From Dromaius novaehollandiae (Eukaryota; Chordata; Aves; Casuariiformes; Dromaiidae), in the NCBI RefSeq assembly GCF_036370855.1, contig NC_088099.1, forward strand, positions 70,634,718 to 70,698,717: a stretch of DNA of 64,000 bases, given 5' to 3'. The notes under the pieces were generated by a model that was given only the letters and a program-made list of their open reading frames with translations, did no database searches and was not told where the DNA came from. Of the stretch, positions 13,546-27,600 are shown piece after piece. Within the stretch, counting starts at the first letter, position 1. Each line of letters begins with the position of its first letter. Made by a program: the position numbers and the translations under genes.

Positions 13546-16309
13546 TAAGAGATCCCTTGATGCCTCATACATGTAAAGGCAGAATGATTGCTTTTAACTT
13601 CTTTTGGGTGTAAATATTTCTAAGATTTTATTTTGCGAGCTATGCTCTCCCTCCTTTAAATAGCAAGTGGCATGGACCATTCTGCTAAACTTATGAGTCC
13701 CTAAAAGTGTGTAGAACTAAGTAAATTCTGTTGGAGTAATTCCCTTTAGCCCCATATTGGTAATCTAATGATAGTGCACTCAGTAGCATGCTAAACTTTG
13801 ATGGCTGTACCTCATTTTGTGTTCAATAAAAGATAACATGAGAGATCATTAGAGTAACTACGTCAGATTAAATGTATTTTCTTGTACAAAAGTCAAGTCC
13901 CTTCAGGAACCATTGCAATTTACTTTGTCTCATGGAGAACAATATTTTCCCACTAGACCTCAACACAAAGGGCCATTACAAAATGTAATTCATATTTCAT
14001 ATGTTCGGAAATGTTCAGCACAAATTACAAATGGAGACTTTAGTGCAGTATTTATGTTCTGTTACCAACAAGATATGTATAAGTAATATGTGTCCCAGAG
14101 CTCCAGCCTACACTGCTTACATTTATTTGTTACAGAGTGCACTTATACTTTGAAGTTAAACATAAGGTAAGTCATGTTGCTTCTTTGAAGACATAGAAAA
14201 GTGCAGCAGACAAAAACATTATTGTTTCTGAGATTTTTCAACAGCTGCAGAATGAAGAAGGTGCTTGTATGTTACTTCACTGTTAAAACTGATATTCTCC
14301 CCAAACTTCAAGAGACTCTTCACATAACTTTTCTTCCTTCACCCTGAAAGAGTCATGGTTGTGTACATGTATTTTCACAGTAAAATGAAGTCCTTAGAGA
14401 AGGCCAGTAAAAATCATAACACTGGTTACATTTGTGCTCTATTTTGGATATTGTTACAGGATTGAAATAACACACACCTCTAGCACTGATCTTCTCTGTA
14501 AGGCTGCATTTTCCCTAGCGGAGGTTATGAAGGTTTAAGTTTTTGTTTGTGATTATGCATTTGGAGTGGAAGCTGTTTTCTGCAGTGTCTAGAACACCAA
14601 ACATAATGTTTAAAGTACTAAAAAGTGTACAGACTTTGTTTTCTTTGAAACAAAAACCACAGTTGAGGACAATAAACAATCCAGGTGGCGAATAAACTTA
14701 AGCTCTCTTATGGAAAGTTTAAATAGTATTGCATATAGCGATAACATTACCCTGTCCAACTCATATAATTTGTGTCAACCTGTTAGAGAGCTCCAGAGTG
14801 CTATCTTATAAAACAGTAGGTCTCTCTTTAGGAGCTTCTGCCTTGTAAACTGTCATATCCAGAAGTAAAATTCTTTTAGACAATGAGACAAACTCCAGGA
14901 TTATTCTGTTAAATGCTCTTTATTGAGGTTTTTTTTTAAAGCATATTAGCATATTGTATCAGTTTTTGTAATAAGACAGTTTAAAACTGTTGTCATTTGA
15001 GTTGTAGAATTCTTGCATTTCAATTTCAAAAAAATTGTGAGCTCTGAAAATTATATCAAGACTCAGTCAGGAAAAGCAGAGTATCTGCCAACCATAATCT
15101 TATATTTTCATTGCTAAGCAATTACAAATTCAAGGAAGTAGACACCTCATCCTGCAATATTAATTTTCACTCACACTCACTAGCTGTTACTGTCACAGTA
15201 TTTTTCCTTCATTCAGGTGAGTCACCTATCAGGGGCCACATTAATGTTTCTCTTCCAAAGATATGACAGTCAGTAGTGCAGCCAAGCAGCAGAGTGCTAC
15301 AGTGCTAATTCCTAAGTCTGGTTCCTAACTTGAATCTCTTCCAGATTACACAAGAGAGAGAGACACAACCCTCCCAATTTACCTGCTCTTCTAGGAAAAA
15401 ACAGCTAATAAGACTGCTCAGTATATAAACAGGAGAAGAGCAAGTTCAATATTTTTGAAAGGATGTGAAGAAAGTGGAGAAAAAACTGTAAAACAGGAAA
15501 CCTGAAGATATCAACTAGGTTATCGAAATGAAGACTGAGAAGTGATATGAATGGAGTATCACTACAGGCAGAAAATATCAGATAATAAAGGACTTTTAAA
15601 AATCCAGTATAGAAGTATCTAATAAAAAATGGCAGGTAAAAACAAATTGAGATTATCTCAGGAAAAAATGGATTATCCATCAAAACCTTATGTATTTCTG
15701 AAAGATTATGTCACACAAGTGATATGTCTGGAAGGAGGGCTAAGTGGATCAAATTTTAGCACCTTGTGTAACAGGTGGAGAAGGAACATGATCACTGTAA
15801 AACCCCTTCTAGTCTTCAAATCTCTGAGGTTGATAGTGCTGAGAAAGTTGAAGAGAAGCTCAGTTGTTTCCAAGCAGCTGAAGTGGGAATCTTTCAAAAA
15901 ACAGTGTTTACATTTTAATAATATTTTCTTACTGAAAAGACAGTATCTACAGGCATCCATTACAGTATAAATCCTAGGGCAACGTGACAGTGGTGACTTC
16001 TGTGAGGAACAAGAACATACGATATAGACATGACATGGAACAGATTTTTGAAGATAGTTCTGCAGAGGATAAACAACAAAAATGTAAAAAGCGCTAAATA
16101 AACACTAACAATGATGCTATGATAAAGATATTCTCATACATATAAGCAAGCAATCTTTTTTGATTAGTGATAAAGACTTTAAGAAAAACTGCCAATGGAA
16201 AGAAAACTTAGTTTAGTGATAACAAGTCAATTCAATTTTAACTAAATTTAAGGATATGAATAGATTTGTAAGTAAGTTAAAAGGTAAACTTGAATAAGCA
16301 AAGGGAACT
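13546..16309. other. AT-rich DNA, possibly old LINE in its 3' part
   Basis: No gene is supported. From about 15600 a 113-codon plus-strand frame (15629-15970) runs into the LINE relic that follows. It may be part of the same decayed element, but I could not match it to a LINE domain. Confidence 0.4.
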
Positions 16310-16761
16310 GGATAGTGAATCTAAGTGGAATGAGGCCTCAGGGTCTTCAACATCAAATCCAAGGTGCCTACACTATCAAAATTTGTCTTAAGCAAATGGG
16401 AAAAAAATCATGGGAAAGGACTCCAGAGCTAATTGGATGCATCTTCAGAATAGTCATCTTAAGAATGATGCTAAGAACAGGTGGAGACCCTATCAAAAAA
16501 GAATAAAAGAAAGGACTAGACAGGAAAGCTATGTTTCAGTGGTCTGGAAATGTAACAATAACATCAGAATTTCCAAATATGATCATTCAAAGACGAAGCA
16601 GACCTTGCAAAGAATAGCAAAACAAATAACTAAAGACTAAAGGAGAAGTAAAGCTGCTATACAGTCAGCATTTAATCTCTAGATTTTTCAGTTTAGCCTC
16701 AAAAATAAATGAATGCTTCAACTCAGTTTCAAATAATGTGATGTTTTAGTGGGAGCAAAGG

Positions 16762-16787
16762 GAGTGTCGCCTTCTGATGCGACACTC
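16762..16787. other. CpG-rich perfect hairpin
   Basis: GAGTGTCGC (16762-16770) and GCGACACTC (16779-16787) form a perfect 9-bp stem around an 8-base loop. The surrounding 16756-16812 is rich in CpG, unlike the AT-rich LINE relic on either side. Its origin is unknown. Confidence 0.7.
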
Positions 16788-17248
16788 TCCCGTTCGCCGT
16801 TCCCTACAGGGAGGATGGAAAATGTTAACAAGGTTATGGAAGCATGAATATCTCCAACCAAGAGAGGAGCAACACTCAAGAAACTTTATTGCATTCAGAT
16901 TGGGGGTGATCAAATAATCTCAGAGTTCTCCAAGGACTGGCAAAGGAATCTCTAGTTAAAGCCTCACAGGAAAGATTTTTCAACAATCTTGCTATCAGAT
17001 GAGAAGGATATGAGAACTGGTGTTGGGATGACTGAGAATATGACTGAAAAATAATGAAAGTAATTCCTGTTTTTAAGAATGAAAAAAATGTGATCTAAAA
17101 CAATTGCAGGCCTGGAAACATATCTCAACATATCTCGTATGAGAATTTTTGAAGGAATGAATGAAAAAATAGAAAATGATACAAACTGCAATGAGAACTT
17201 ACCAAAACAAAATACTGTGTGACTGTCCTGTTGAGACTGATACACAGA

Positions 17249-17249
<1 letters not shown>

Positions 17250-17285
<36 letters not shown>
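17250..17285 (+). repeat. Poly(A) run of 36
   Basis: An uninterrupted run of 36 A residues lies inside the LINE relic rather than at its 3' end. It may be an expanded mononucleotide tract or the tail of an inserted retrocopy, but no recognisable body precedes it. Confidence 0.9.
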
Positions 17286-17287
<2 letters not shown>

Positions 17288-18075
17288 AGTCGATTTTGTC
17301 TGTTTGATTTACATTAGAGGACTGAAGGAGTGCCATGTGGGAAACTTCAAGTAAAAAGGACAAAATAGGGGTTAGTGGAGAAAGTCTAAGGTGGGTAAGA
17401 AGCAAGGAGCAGGGGTGAGGAAAGACAAGAATGGCTCATGCCAAAAGGAGCAGGCTGAACTATCAGGCTGAATGTTACTAGACAGGCTCATGAACCTTGG
17501 GGTCAAGCTTGGTTAATATTTAATAAGTGAATTTAACACTTGTATGGGAATTATTCTAATGAAACTGGCACAACTCGCCACAACAATGGAAAGCTCCATC
17601 AGCACTAAAGATTTCTGGGATATTACAGAGATGAAGAGTAAAGATGGAGAAGGGATACAATACCATTGTATTTGGCATGATAAGGCCTTATCTGGAATAC
17701 TATAGGTAATTCTTCTCACCCAGGCCCAGAAGAAATGAATTCAAACTAGATCAGAGGCACAGAGGCTACTAAGATGACTAGAAAATTAGAAAACCTGTCT
17801 TTATGGAAAGGACACTGTAGAAGGTTGAGTTGTTTATCCAGGTAGGTTGTAGTCTGAAAGAGGTTATGAATGCTATATATAAATATATCAAGGGTGTAAA
17901 CATGACTGAGGGGAAATAACTATTTACATTAAAGGGCAATGTTGGCACAAGAAGAAATGGATATAAAAAGACCATAAATAAATTTAGACCTGAAACTGGA
18001 AGAAGGTTCCTAAACATTATTCTAGTTCTTTCAGAGAAAACTGTCAATCAAAGTGTTGCACATAAAAAAGCCCTA

Positions 18076-19344
18076 ACTCTTTTTAAAATTAAACCCAATA
18101 CACTTATTAAATCAGTTTTTAAGATATGGTTGTTTGTGATATCAATGGTTTGGACTCAAAGAAGGTGCTAGTCCTGTGTTCGAGTGAATCATATTTAAGA
18201 TGCTTTCTTTAGCTACAGGAGCAGAATTATGGCTACAGGGCAATATTTATAAGCACCTTCCTCTTTGTATCTAGGGATATAAGCATCTGTGATTACTAAA
18301 GGACAAAACAGATTGTTTTTCGCAGTGGGAATAAGGCTAAAAAATAAGCATTTTTTTACCAAAGGCATGCACTTTCTGCCATGGTTTCTGCCACTGCAGC
18401 TTATTGATTTACTTGTTTACTTTTAGAGTTATTTGTACCAGAGGACTTCTTTTGGTTGTTGTTCCACACACCTCATCACTATGAAAAAACTGGCTACAAT
18501 TGGAAGCACAATTGTAATGTCTGACATATAAAAAAATGGAAGGAAAAATACAAAAAATTGAGTTAACTCAGACATGAATTTTGTAAAAGTTAATAACTTC
18601 AGGGCCATCGTGGTTGACAGTTCAGTTCCTGTATCTTGTGTAGCTAGACCCATCACACATGTATCATGACAGTCTGTGGGAAAACACCAGGATGAACTAC
18701 AAACTCAAGATTATTTGTGATATTCAGTGTGTTTGCCCTTAATGCGGTGAAGGTATTTTGAGAACTTGCAGGGACCATAAATTCAGTATCAGCTGTGAAA
18801 GACTGCCTAGGAGGGTAACTAGTGCATCCTCTGGGACTGAAAGAATAATGGATCAAGAAATGCAGGGAGTAAATGACATCTGTTGTCTTGATGACCCTGA
18901 TAACTGGGAGGAAGTCAGAAAGATCTTTAGAGAAAACCTGAAGGAGGTTCTGAAGAGATTTCAGAATTTACTGGGCAGATTGTATAAATTCAGAAGAACA
19001 TAATTATTGTATGTGGAATCAAAGCTACAGAGAATGTGCCAATTCCATGGAGCATTTTAGAACTTAGAGAGCTTCTAGCCATGTTAAACTCTTTTGGCAA
19101 AATTAATTTCAAATATACAAGCTTCAATCATTCAAAGATCTGGTTTAATTATAATGCCACCAGTGCAGAGTGAAGTCTGAGGAATACAGCTTACGTCATT
19201 GTTTCTGGAGACATACACAGCTCCTAAACATACCTTCTGTGCTGGGGGAACCAGTAGGGCTCATCCACCATGCAGGTCCTAATTTTCAGTTTGTGTTTTG
19301 GTTTCCCCTTTGAAACAGCAGTTGGGATGGTGTTGTGCCATGAT
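18076..19344. other. Gene-free DNA between two LINEs
   Basis: No gene, RNA or repeat is recognised. An 81-codon frame at 18758-19003 has an acidic and basic composition but no domain that I can name and no splice context. It is treated as chance. Confidence 0.5.
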
Positions 19345-20558
19345 GTTCAGCATGGATTCACAAAGGGGAAATCATGCTTAACCAACCTGATAGCCTTCTA
19401 TGATGGAATAGCTGGCTGGGTAGGTGAGGGGAGAGCAGTGTCTACCTTGACTTCAGTAAGGCTTCTGGCACTGTCTTCCATAACATCCTCGTAGGCAAGC
19501 TCAGGAAGTGCAGGTTAGATGAATGGACAGTGAGGTGGATTGAGAACTGGCTGGAGGGTTGTGATCAGTGGTGTAGTCTAGTTGGAGACCCATAGCTAGC
19601 AGTGTCCCCTAGAGGTCAATACTGGGTCCAATCCTGTTCAGCTTATACATTAGTGACCTGGATGAAGGGACGGAGTGCACCCTCTGCCAGTTTGCTGATG
19701 ATTCCAAACTGGGAGGAGTGACTGAAACACCAGAGGGCTGTGCTGCCATTCAGAGAGATCTGGAGAGGCTGGAGAGATGGACAGAGGGCAACCTCATGAA
19801 GTTCAACAAAGGCAAGTGCAGAGTCCTGCACCTAGGCAGGAATAACCCCAGGCTCCAGTACAGGCTGCGGGCTGACCTGCTGGACAGCAGCTCTGCTGAG
19901 AAGGACCTGCGGGTCCTGGTGGACAACAAGTGGACCATGAGCCAGCAGTGTGCCCTTGTGGCCAAGAAGGCCAATGGTATCCCGGGCTGCATTAGGCAGA
20001 ACATTGCCAGCAGGTTGAGGGAGGTGATCCTCCCCCTCTACTCAGCCCTGGTGAGGCCACGTCTGGAGTGCTGTGTCCAGTGCTGGGCTCCCTGGTACCA
20101 GAGAGACATGAAGCTATTGGAATGAGTCCAGTGGAGGGCTACTAAGATGCTGAAGGGACTGGAGCACGTCTCCTATGAGGGAAGGCTGAGAAAGTGGGGC
20201 CTATTCAGCCTGGAGAAGAGAAGACTGAGGGGGATCTTATCACTGTGTATAAGTATCTGAAGGGAGGGTGTAAAGAGGACGGGGCCAGACTCTTTCCAGT
20301 GGTGCCCAGTGACAGGACGAGAGGCGACAGGCACAAACACAGGAAGTTCCATCTGAACATGAGGAAAACCTGTTTTACTGTGAGGGTGACTGAGCACTGG
20401 AACAGGTTGCCCAGAGAGGCCGTGGAGTCTCCATCCTTGGAGATGCTCGAAAGCCATCTGGACATCTGGACCTGGTTCCTGGTGGCCTTGCTTGACCAGA
20501 GCAGTTGGACTAGATAATCTCTAAAAGTCCCTTCCAACCTCAACCATTCTGTGTTTCT
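19345..20558 (+). mobile_element. 5'-truncated CR1 retrotransposon, copy 1
   Basis: The copy contains the C-terminal half of CR1 ORF2. The conserved block HGFTKGKSCLTNLIAFYDGI starts near 19349, and the catalytic-site block CQFADDS lies near 19685. The downstream block with [18 protein letters not shown] runs from about 19796, and the C-terminal [20 protein letters not shown] from about 20340. The 3' end (20521-20558) shows the usual 'agtcccttccaacctcaaccattctgtg' ending with an ATTCTGTG-type repeat. The 5' part is missing. The frame is dead, with several breaks before 19718, a TGA at 20123-20125 and a single-base frameshift near 20230 in a G run. Positions 19766-20433 are identical in inverted orientation to copy 2. 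Confidence 0.93.
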
Positions 20559-23500
20559 GTGCCCTTCAGGTGTCATGGGTGAAAAACAGGGTTATCCTAA
20601 TTTCAGAACAGACTTTTTATTAACTAGGGCACTGTTGTTTTGCATTCTAGAAGAAACATCATATCTTTACTCCTTACCTGACATCAAAATTATGTAACAA
20701 TAGCAAGAAAGTATAGGGAAAAAATTACCAACTCTTTCCTCTTCTAATTTAGCTGCATGGGTGTCTGTTAATACATCCACACGTGGACACACACACTCAT
20801 GCACACACAAGCCTGGTGTCCTTGTGTACTGACTTTAATACTGTGATGCCTTTATAATGCTTTATAACATGCTCAGACTTCTCATATTGAGAGAAAGGAT
20901 ACTTCCTCTCTCACGCTGTTGGAACGTAGAATTGGAAATGAGATTTAAAAAAAAAAATCAAAACAATGGTCAGTCAGAGATGGAGTGGAATTTGACAGAG
21001 GCAATCACAAAAAACTGAGGGGAAGAAGGTTTTTTTTTCCAAAAGAGACAACACAGTTCTTGTATGTGTAATGAATATTAGGGAAAGATAATGATCTTGA
21101 CAATGCCAAGATGTAAAAAAACCCCTGTATTTGGTTAAACAAAAGGTATTGTGGGAGGAGAATGAGAGTAGACAAAAGAAAAAGTTTGGTTAGAATTATT
21201 AACTTTGATTTTATTGCTTGTATTCAAGTTATTTTCCTTTTCATATATCTTCTTCTTGAAGAAATGGTAATTAATCTAACAATGCTAGTACTAGAAAAAA
21301 TGGGGAGGCAGATATAATGTGTGATTTTCCCATTTGAAAAGCATTTTGGTGATATTTCTCCCTATATATCACATTTATAGTTTAATTTGTAGCTGAACTT
21401 GGTTAAATTGTTAGCATAGTCCAAGCATGTCTTTGAGAACATCTGAATGATAGGTACTTTTAAAGGCAAGTTACTTATTTCAGTATTTAAATACAGGAAT
21501 ATGAAACTCTCTATAGGCAAATATTTTGAAGGCAAAGAAGAGCAGAGACAAGGTCTCCTCTTTTAGCAACCACTGGCTGATGATTTTGCTCATGATATTT
21601 GAGGGTGTTGTTCTACTAAGCTGAGGTCTCTTAAGGCTTTTTCACTTCTCTCCACTTCAGCCTTAGGCCATGCATCCCCTTCCTCTTCTTTGCACATGCA
21701 GAGGTGATCCTTTTCTGCAAGCTGATCTGCCCAAAACTCAACCACTGTTTTTTTTAGGGTTTCAGCTGAATCAGCTCCCTGAATGGGCTAGTCATCTGAG
21801 TGCATTAGTGCCAGTGCAAGGACAGAGAGGAGGAATGTACCATCAGTTCTGCATTGAGCCCAAATTAGAGCAGCTGAAACTCCCATTGGACCCATCTGCA
21901 GTGGTTCAATCGTTCACTTGGGTAACCAGTCGTGTACATACAATACCCTTTCAAGTGGAGTACAGACAGGTCTTACTCTTCAACAATGCCCTAATCACTA
22001 AGACATGGCATGTTTGGAGAAAGGGGAGTGGAAAAAATCTTAATCTCTCCTCTTTACAGTATTTCCTTGTCTAAATAATCAAATATTTTATATATATACA
22101 TATATTTTTAAAGGTCAAATATTTATAAAAACCCAATAGTTCCAGTCTCCAGGTAAGCACCCTCTGAGGAACTGAGTCATTGTCACTTGCTTACTCCTTT
22201 TTGTAGTGACTTCAGACAAAGTGAAACTACTGACTGGGAACTGGAGAAACCAGGAAAGCAGTGCCTCTACATGTAACACAAGCTAATGACTAGGATGCTC
22301 TTCACTGAAGTAGAAATCTCTAGCTCAAATCCCCCATGCACATATTAGAGCAGGTGGTTATATAAAAAGCCTCTCATCTTTCTAAACAGTGCAAATGTAA
22401 CAACTGCTTGGTTTAGCACCTGAATCCAACAAACAATACGTTATTTGTGAAATCATGGTTGTGATAGGGGTCAGAGGGGAAAAAATGTTTATTGTAACTT
22501 GCAACAAAATTAATGGTGAGACTTTTTTCTTAAATTGCCTCTCCTTTCCTCTGTGCTCCTGCTTTAATGGCCTAATAGTCAAAGCTAACCATCCTGAAGG
22601 CAACAAAATTAGAAGATTAAAAAAATCAATACTCCTTAAAAGATAAAAGCCTATCTTTATGTTGAGAACCACTGCAAATACTTCCAAGGAATAGTAAGAA
22701 AACGAGTATCCAAACTAAAAAGAGCAATAGGGAACCTAGTTCTCTTTAGAAAAGATGGTGAAAAAAGTAGAAGAACATCCCATTATTGCCAGGGAGGATA
22801 CTGAAAAAAGTGATATCCAGCTGGTTCCCAGCAGCAGCAGCAGGAAGATGTACGACGCTTTCAGATCCTTTCTTCAGTGTCCTGTAATTATTAAATTGTG
22901 TAGATATAGAAGAAGGTCTAGACTGATTTCTGCCATCTCTAGTATACAGAAGGTAAGAGGAAAGAGGTAAGAAGCCAACTCACATAAATGGAAAGACTTC
23001 CACTGACTGCGATGGCCTTTGGGTTAAACTCCAAACATTGTTTATAGATGCAAAAAATGTCATTTATTTGGTAGGTCACTTTGTAAATTTAGGTCTATAC
23101 TGTGTAATGTAATGTTTATCATTTGTTGCATTTTGTTATACTAATGAAATATTTCCCAGGTAGTGTGTAACCTACCCAAATAAAGTAATGGCCTTTGTAT
23201 ATTCTGTGTCCCCTGTGTGCCCTGCTCTCAAAGGGTGAAATCAGGATTAGACATCCAGAATGATTGCCTGTGACTCTTCATGTACAGGCAGAGCTACTCA
23301 GAATAGCTGTGCACTAGTGCTCACAAGAGAATGGGCTCAGATGTCTCTGCTAAATTACATTACTAGAACTTAGGACCATACAACAGAAACTGATAGAGTA
23401 ATTGGTGTTTATTCTCAACAAAATTATAGTGAAGAAAATCAATTACTAGTTCTGGGGCATTCATTGTGATCCAAATTGATTTTTTGTTACTTCCTACAGA

Positions 23501-23599
23501 AAAATCAGAATAAAGAAAAACCTTATTGAACAAATGCAGATTCTAGGAAATAATTCAATAAAAGCCATGTTTCAGGTGCATGTGCATCTGCTGTAAATA

Positions 23600-23700
23600 T
23601 CAATATAGGGCCAAATTCTTTTGGCTTTATCTAAGTGAAGCCAAATGAAGTTAAGTTGTTTGGGCTATTTATCTCCGATTTACATCAGAATATTTAATAA
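23600..23700 (+). repeat. Possible ancient amniote repeat fragment
   Basis: A 'gggccaaattcttttggctt' block, a 'gaagccaaatgaagttaag' block and 'gatttacatcag' resemble the layout of very old dispersed amniote repeats. The match is from memory of the motif style only. No family name is claimed. Confidence 0.3.
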
Positions 23701-24547
23701 ATGCAAAGCATAACCCGATTTGAATCAGCCATTCCTACTGGGAGCTGTGAAACATGAAAAAAAAGTGAGAATTCAGTTCTTTGAGGGAAGAAAAAGAAAA
23801 CCTTATTTTGTGATTGGGAAATTATATTCTTTCAAACTGAATATCATGCCATTTCAAATGATGTAAGGTGGTGTATGGTTTGAAGTGTGTGCTCTTCCGT
23901 TTCATTGCATGGCGCACTTTAAAATGGCATCAAGTGAGTCTGTTTACTTCACATTTGTCCTCTTTCCCCTACCTTTTTTTTGCATAATATATTCTTAAGT
24001 AATAAGAAGCAGCACTGCAGCTGCAATTTAATGGGAAACACAAATGTTTATTGAACCAGATACCTATTATTAATTTAACAACTGAAGACAAACGCTCCTG
24101 GCAATGAGCGCAATAATTCTGTTTCCCTGATTACTTAAGGTTTGCCATTGACTTCTCTCGAAGCTTAATCCAACCCTCAGAAGGGAGAAGTGCTGCTTTT
24201 TAACACTTGGAAAGAAAGAAAGAACAACTTCCAACCTAATTCAGTTATCCTGCTTGCATTCCCCTGTCATCCTTTATAGATATGTACATCTCTCATGTGG
24301 TTTTAGTAAGAAACAGAAACTATTCTTTTTCCCATCTTTTCCTCATCTTTTAAGATTTAGTTGGAATGGTAAATATGTGTAGTAAAGAGGCTGCAAATAT
24401 TTTTTTGTGATGAGTTATCAGAGCTCATGGTAAGTGAAGGAAATTTCCATCTTTGTCTTGAAACTGTATTATCCACTTTTTCAAGTGAGCAGTGTACCGT
24501 TCAGATTGGGGATCTACATAATGAGGCCTATAAAAACCTGTAAATTT

Positions 24548-24602
24548 TAACGCTAATCTGGAGAGAGAGGAGTTACACCAGAGATTAATTTGGCCCAATA
24601 AA
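24548..24602 (+). repeat. Possible ancient amniote repeat fragment
   Basis: 'gagttacaccagagattaat' followed by 'ttggccc' resembles the end of the same kind of very old amniote repeat suspected at 23600. It is short and uncertain. Confidence 0.3.
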
Positions 24603-27600
24603 ACTCTAGAGGGCAGTCTTGGTATAGTAAAGGAAATAAATATTTTCTGTCAGTAGAAACCTCAACTAAATGTAGCCAATACAAAATGTTATAATGTTGT
24701 TAAAAAGCAACTATTTTTAAAGAAGACTTGAACAAAGTTTTTAAAATTTATTTCAAGTATGAATACCATGTGATGTATGAGATAATAATTCCCAATAATA
24801 TAATATAATTTCAAAATTCAATATATGTTTTCATATTGTTAAGTTGGATATATATAGGATATAATGTATAAGAATCAAAAGCACAAATATTGTTTGCTTG
24901 TGGGTTTTTCCTGGTTCAAACAAAAGTCAACCCATATAGTGCATTCGCATCAGCCATTTAAAACCCTACCATATGTCCACCAAAAGTCCTTTACATAAAG
25001 AGAGTAGAATAAAATCCAATATACAGTGCAGATGCAAATTTAATGTCAGTTTTACAAAGATGTGTTTTACTTTATAAGTAATTAATCTTTATACACAAGT
25101 TTTGACTATTGTCGGCAGAAATCAAAATTGCGTGCCTCATAAATGTTTAATTGAGTAATTCTTAGATTAAAAAAGTGCATTAGTCACTTTGACTATGTTT
25201 AATATTTTACAAGAAGTTGTTCTGCAAGAAAACAAATCATTGGTAATGAAAAACAATGTGCAGCTTGTAAGTACTTACTGTGCAAACTTTCAAAACATGT
25301 AACCTTTGTTTCTTTGCAAGCAAACAATATTGCAGGGATGTTTTAAAATAGGAACTTAGGTTCTGTATAACACTTTCCTCTGTATACTTCAAAACATTTA
25401 GACGGGAACAGAGAGTCTTTATTCCCATTTTAGAGATTGGGCATTGCTTTTTTCGCTACAGCAGTCATATTGCAAACTAGAAGCTTCTATCAAAATCATA
25501 TTTGAAACACTTTCAGAAATAGCTGCAGAAACTTATTTTTAAAATAAATAGTAACTCGTATCAACCATGTGTTCCATTTATAAAGACAAATCTGTTAAAA
25601 AGTCTTAGCAAGCGCATCAGAGGAGCCCCAGAAAGAGGGCAGCAGAACCGCTCTGGGCACTACTCTGTCCCCCAATCTACTGTCTTTCCTGGCTGCAGAG
25701 AAAATTAGATCAAAAGTGAATGGAAGGGAGAGGGGAGGAAGAAGGTTTGTGCTATAAAACCCAGAGCAGAAGTAGTCAGTATAATGAGGTTAGTCAAATG
25801 ACCTTAACTTGGCCATTTATGGCGATGTACATGAACAAGATGAAACGATTCGAAATGGTGTTAGAGTACAAGCCACGCTGCAATCCTGTAGTCTTCTCTC
25901 CAGCTGTCTGTCCTTCTCAAAGTAGTTATGCTTCAGAGATGCCTCTGTCTTTGATTTTAAAGATTTCCAGGAGCCAAGAGTTTTACTTCTGCCCATTCCC
26001 CAAGCTGGAAGGACTTTTTTGCTTCAGCTCTGCTTTTTCATGTTCATGCTTGAGCAGGACGGTAGAACTACCTGCCTCTCTGCCCAGCTCACATGAGAGT
26101 TGTCAGGTGTGGTTTCAGGGCCTCCCTACAGACTGGATTTGGTAGCAAAAAGCATAGTTGCATACATTTAAAGCACAGACAGACAAAAAGAAGCCACATT
26201 TAAGAAAAATTATCAACTAGATTCTGATCTCTTTTTATCTGGTAAGTAGGGCTTTGATCCAGTATGGGAAGGTGGGTTCAGTTCCCTCTCTGGCCCAGGA
26301 GGCTTTAAACCAACCAAAATTTATCATTCTCAGTCTTAAAATATGGACTTAGAAATATAGACTATTATTGCTTGTTACAGACTTCCTCTTGAAATTCATG
26401 TCAAAAGGAACTGACCTACCATAGACAAAATCACTTGGGCTAGCAGAGCTGAGAGGAGAGGACAACATAGGGCAAGGAAGGGAGGGAAGAGCCCAAACCC
26501 AGTACTGCCACCAAACACTCCCCACTGTGGAATCACAGCAGAAGAGTGATTCTGTCTCACCTGGAATTTGCTTGGATTTTGTTGCTTCTCATCAGACCTG
26601 GCTGGAGGGTTCTCGGTTAGAAGGTGCCAGTTGTCCCCAACCGTGTCAGCTGGTATATTAAGACATACTACCTTTCTTCACCAGTCTTGCTGGTAGATCA
26701 ACAACTTAATCACCTGAGGTATATATGTACTTTGCCTTGGATATGCATATAACAATGAAGTCCATAAGAATGAGCCAAATGCATCCTCAGTTCTTGTCCT
26801 TGTAAGTGTTCAGTAGGACATACTAATCTCCAAACTTTAACATTTTCAGTCATGGAAAATTGCAGGCCTCCAGGTGCCAGATATTCCTGCAGATGGGAAA
26901 TGAAATGCCTAAATCCTAATCCTTCACAGCTTGTACCTCTGTAGGTATTCTCCCACTAGCTGTCAAAAGGGGCAGAGCTTACTCATTTTTGCCTGAAACA
27001 CAGAATGCAACCATACTGAAGAGACAGTTACTCTGATCTTGAACAGAGAGATCTACTTCTTTTTATATATAAATGAAATTTACATATAAATTTACTCACT
27101 GAATTTAAGGAGGCTGCAATATTGAGACCATCCTCCAGTTAAGGGCACGTACACCCCAAAACACTGAGTTCTGCATTATCAAAACAGTAACTCCATGGTT
27201 CAAAAAAAGTATACTGCTAAGTCTAACAACTGAAGTTTCCTCAAACATCCATTCTGTAAAATCAGTGTGCCCTAAAAGATAGGTCAGACCCTGCCTTTCT
27301 CTAATGTCAAAGACAGTTCATCAAAGCCCAGTGTTTGCTGCAGTCGCAGCTATTTCTGCAGTGGATTGGCTCAGAAGGCAGCCCTTCCACAATCACTGGC
27401 AGCGTCTTCAAGTAAGGACAAGGAAAACTTTATAGCTGCACATCTGAGGTACTGAAAGTTGCTTGTGCACACTATATGAGTACACCGAATAATTCTAACT
27501 GCAGGTGTGATTGCATCAGCCTATCCAAGAATTTCAGTAGGGATAAATTCGATCTCCAACTTTTCTCCTAGTCGTTATATGAAAATCACATGAATAGAGA

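Larger units (their letters stand above)
16310..18075 (+). pseudogene. Ancient CR1/L3-like LINE relic with reverse transcriptase traces
   Basis: A decayed non-LTR retrotransposon on the plus strand. Around 17066-17110 the translation reads roughly VIPVFKNEKNVI, a mutated form of the 'VPIFKKGKK' block in CR1/L3 reverse transcriptases. From about 17690 to 18020 the nucleotide sequence follows the 3' third of the family: a 'ggaatactata' block, 'gatgaattcaaactagatcagag'-like text, 'ggctactaagatgactag', then 'acacaagaagaaatggatataaa' and 'gaaggttcctaaacatta'. Stops and frameshifts are everywhere. The block 16310-16660 seems to be an upstream part of the same element, with less certainty. A 36-base A run interrupts it at 17250. 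Confidence 0.6.

Noticed and set aside
22255..22345. Possible tRNA-like stretch with TCAAATCCCCC
   Set aside because: No A box, anticodon arm or acceptor pairing could be built around it.
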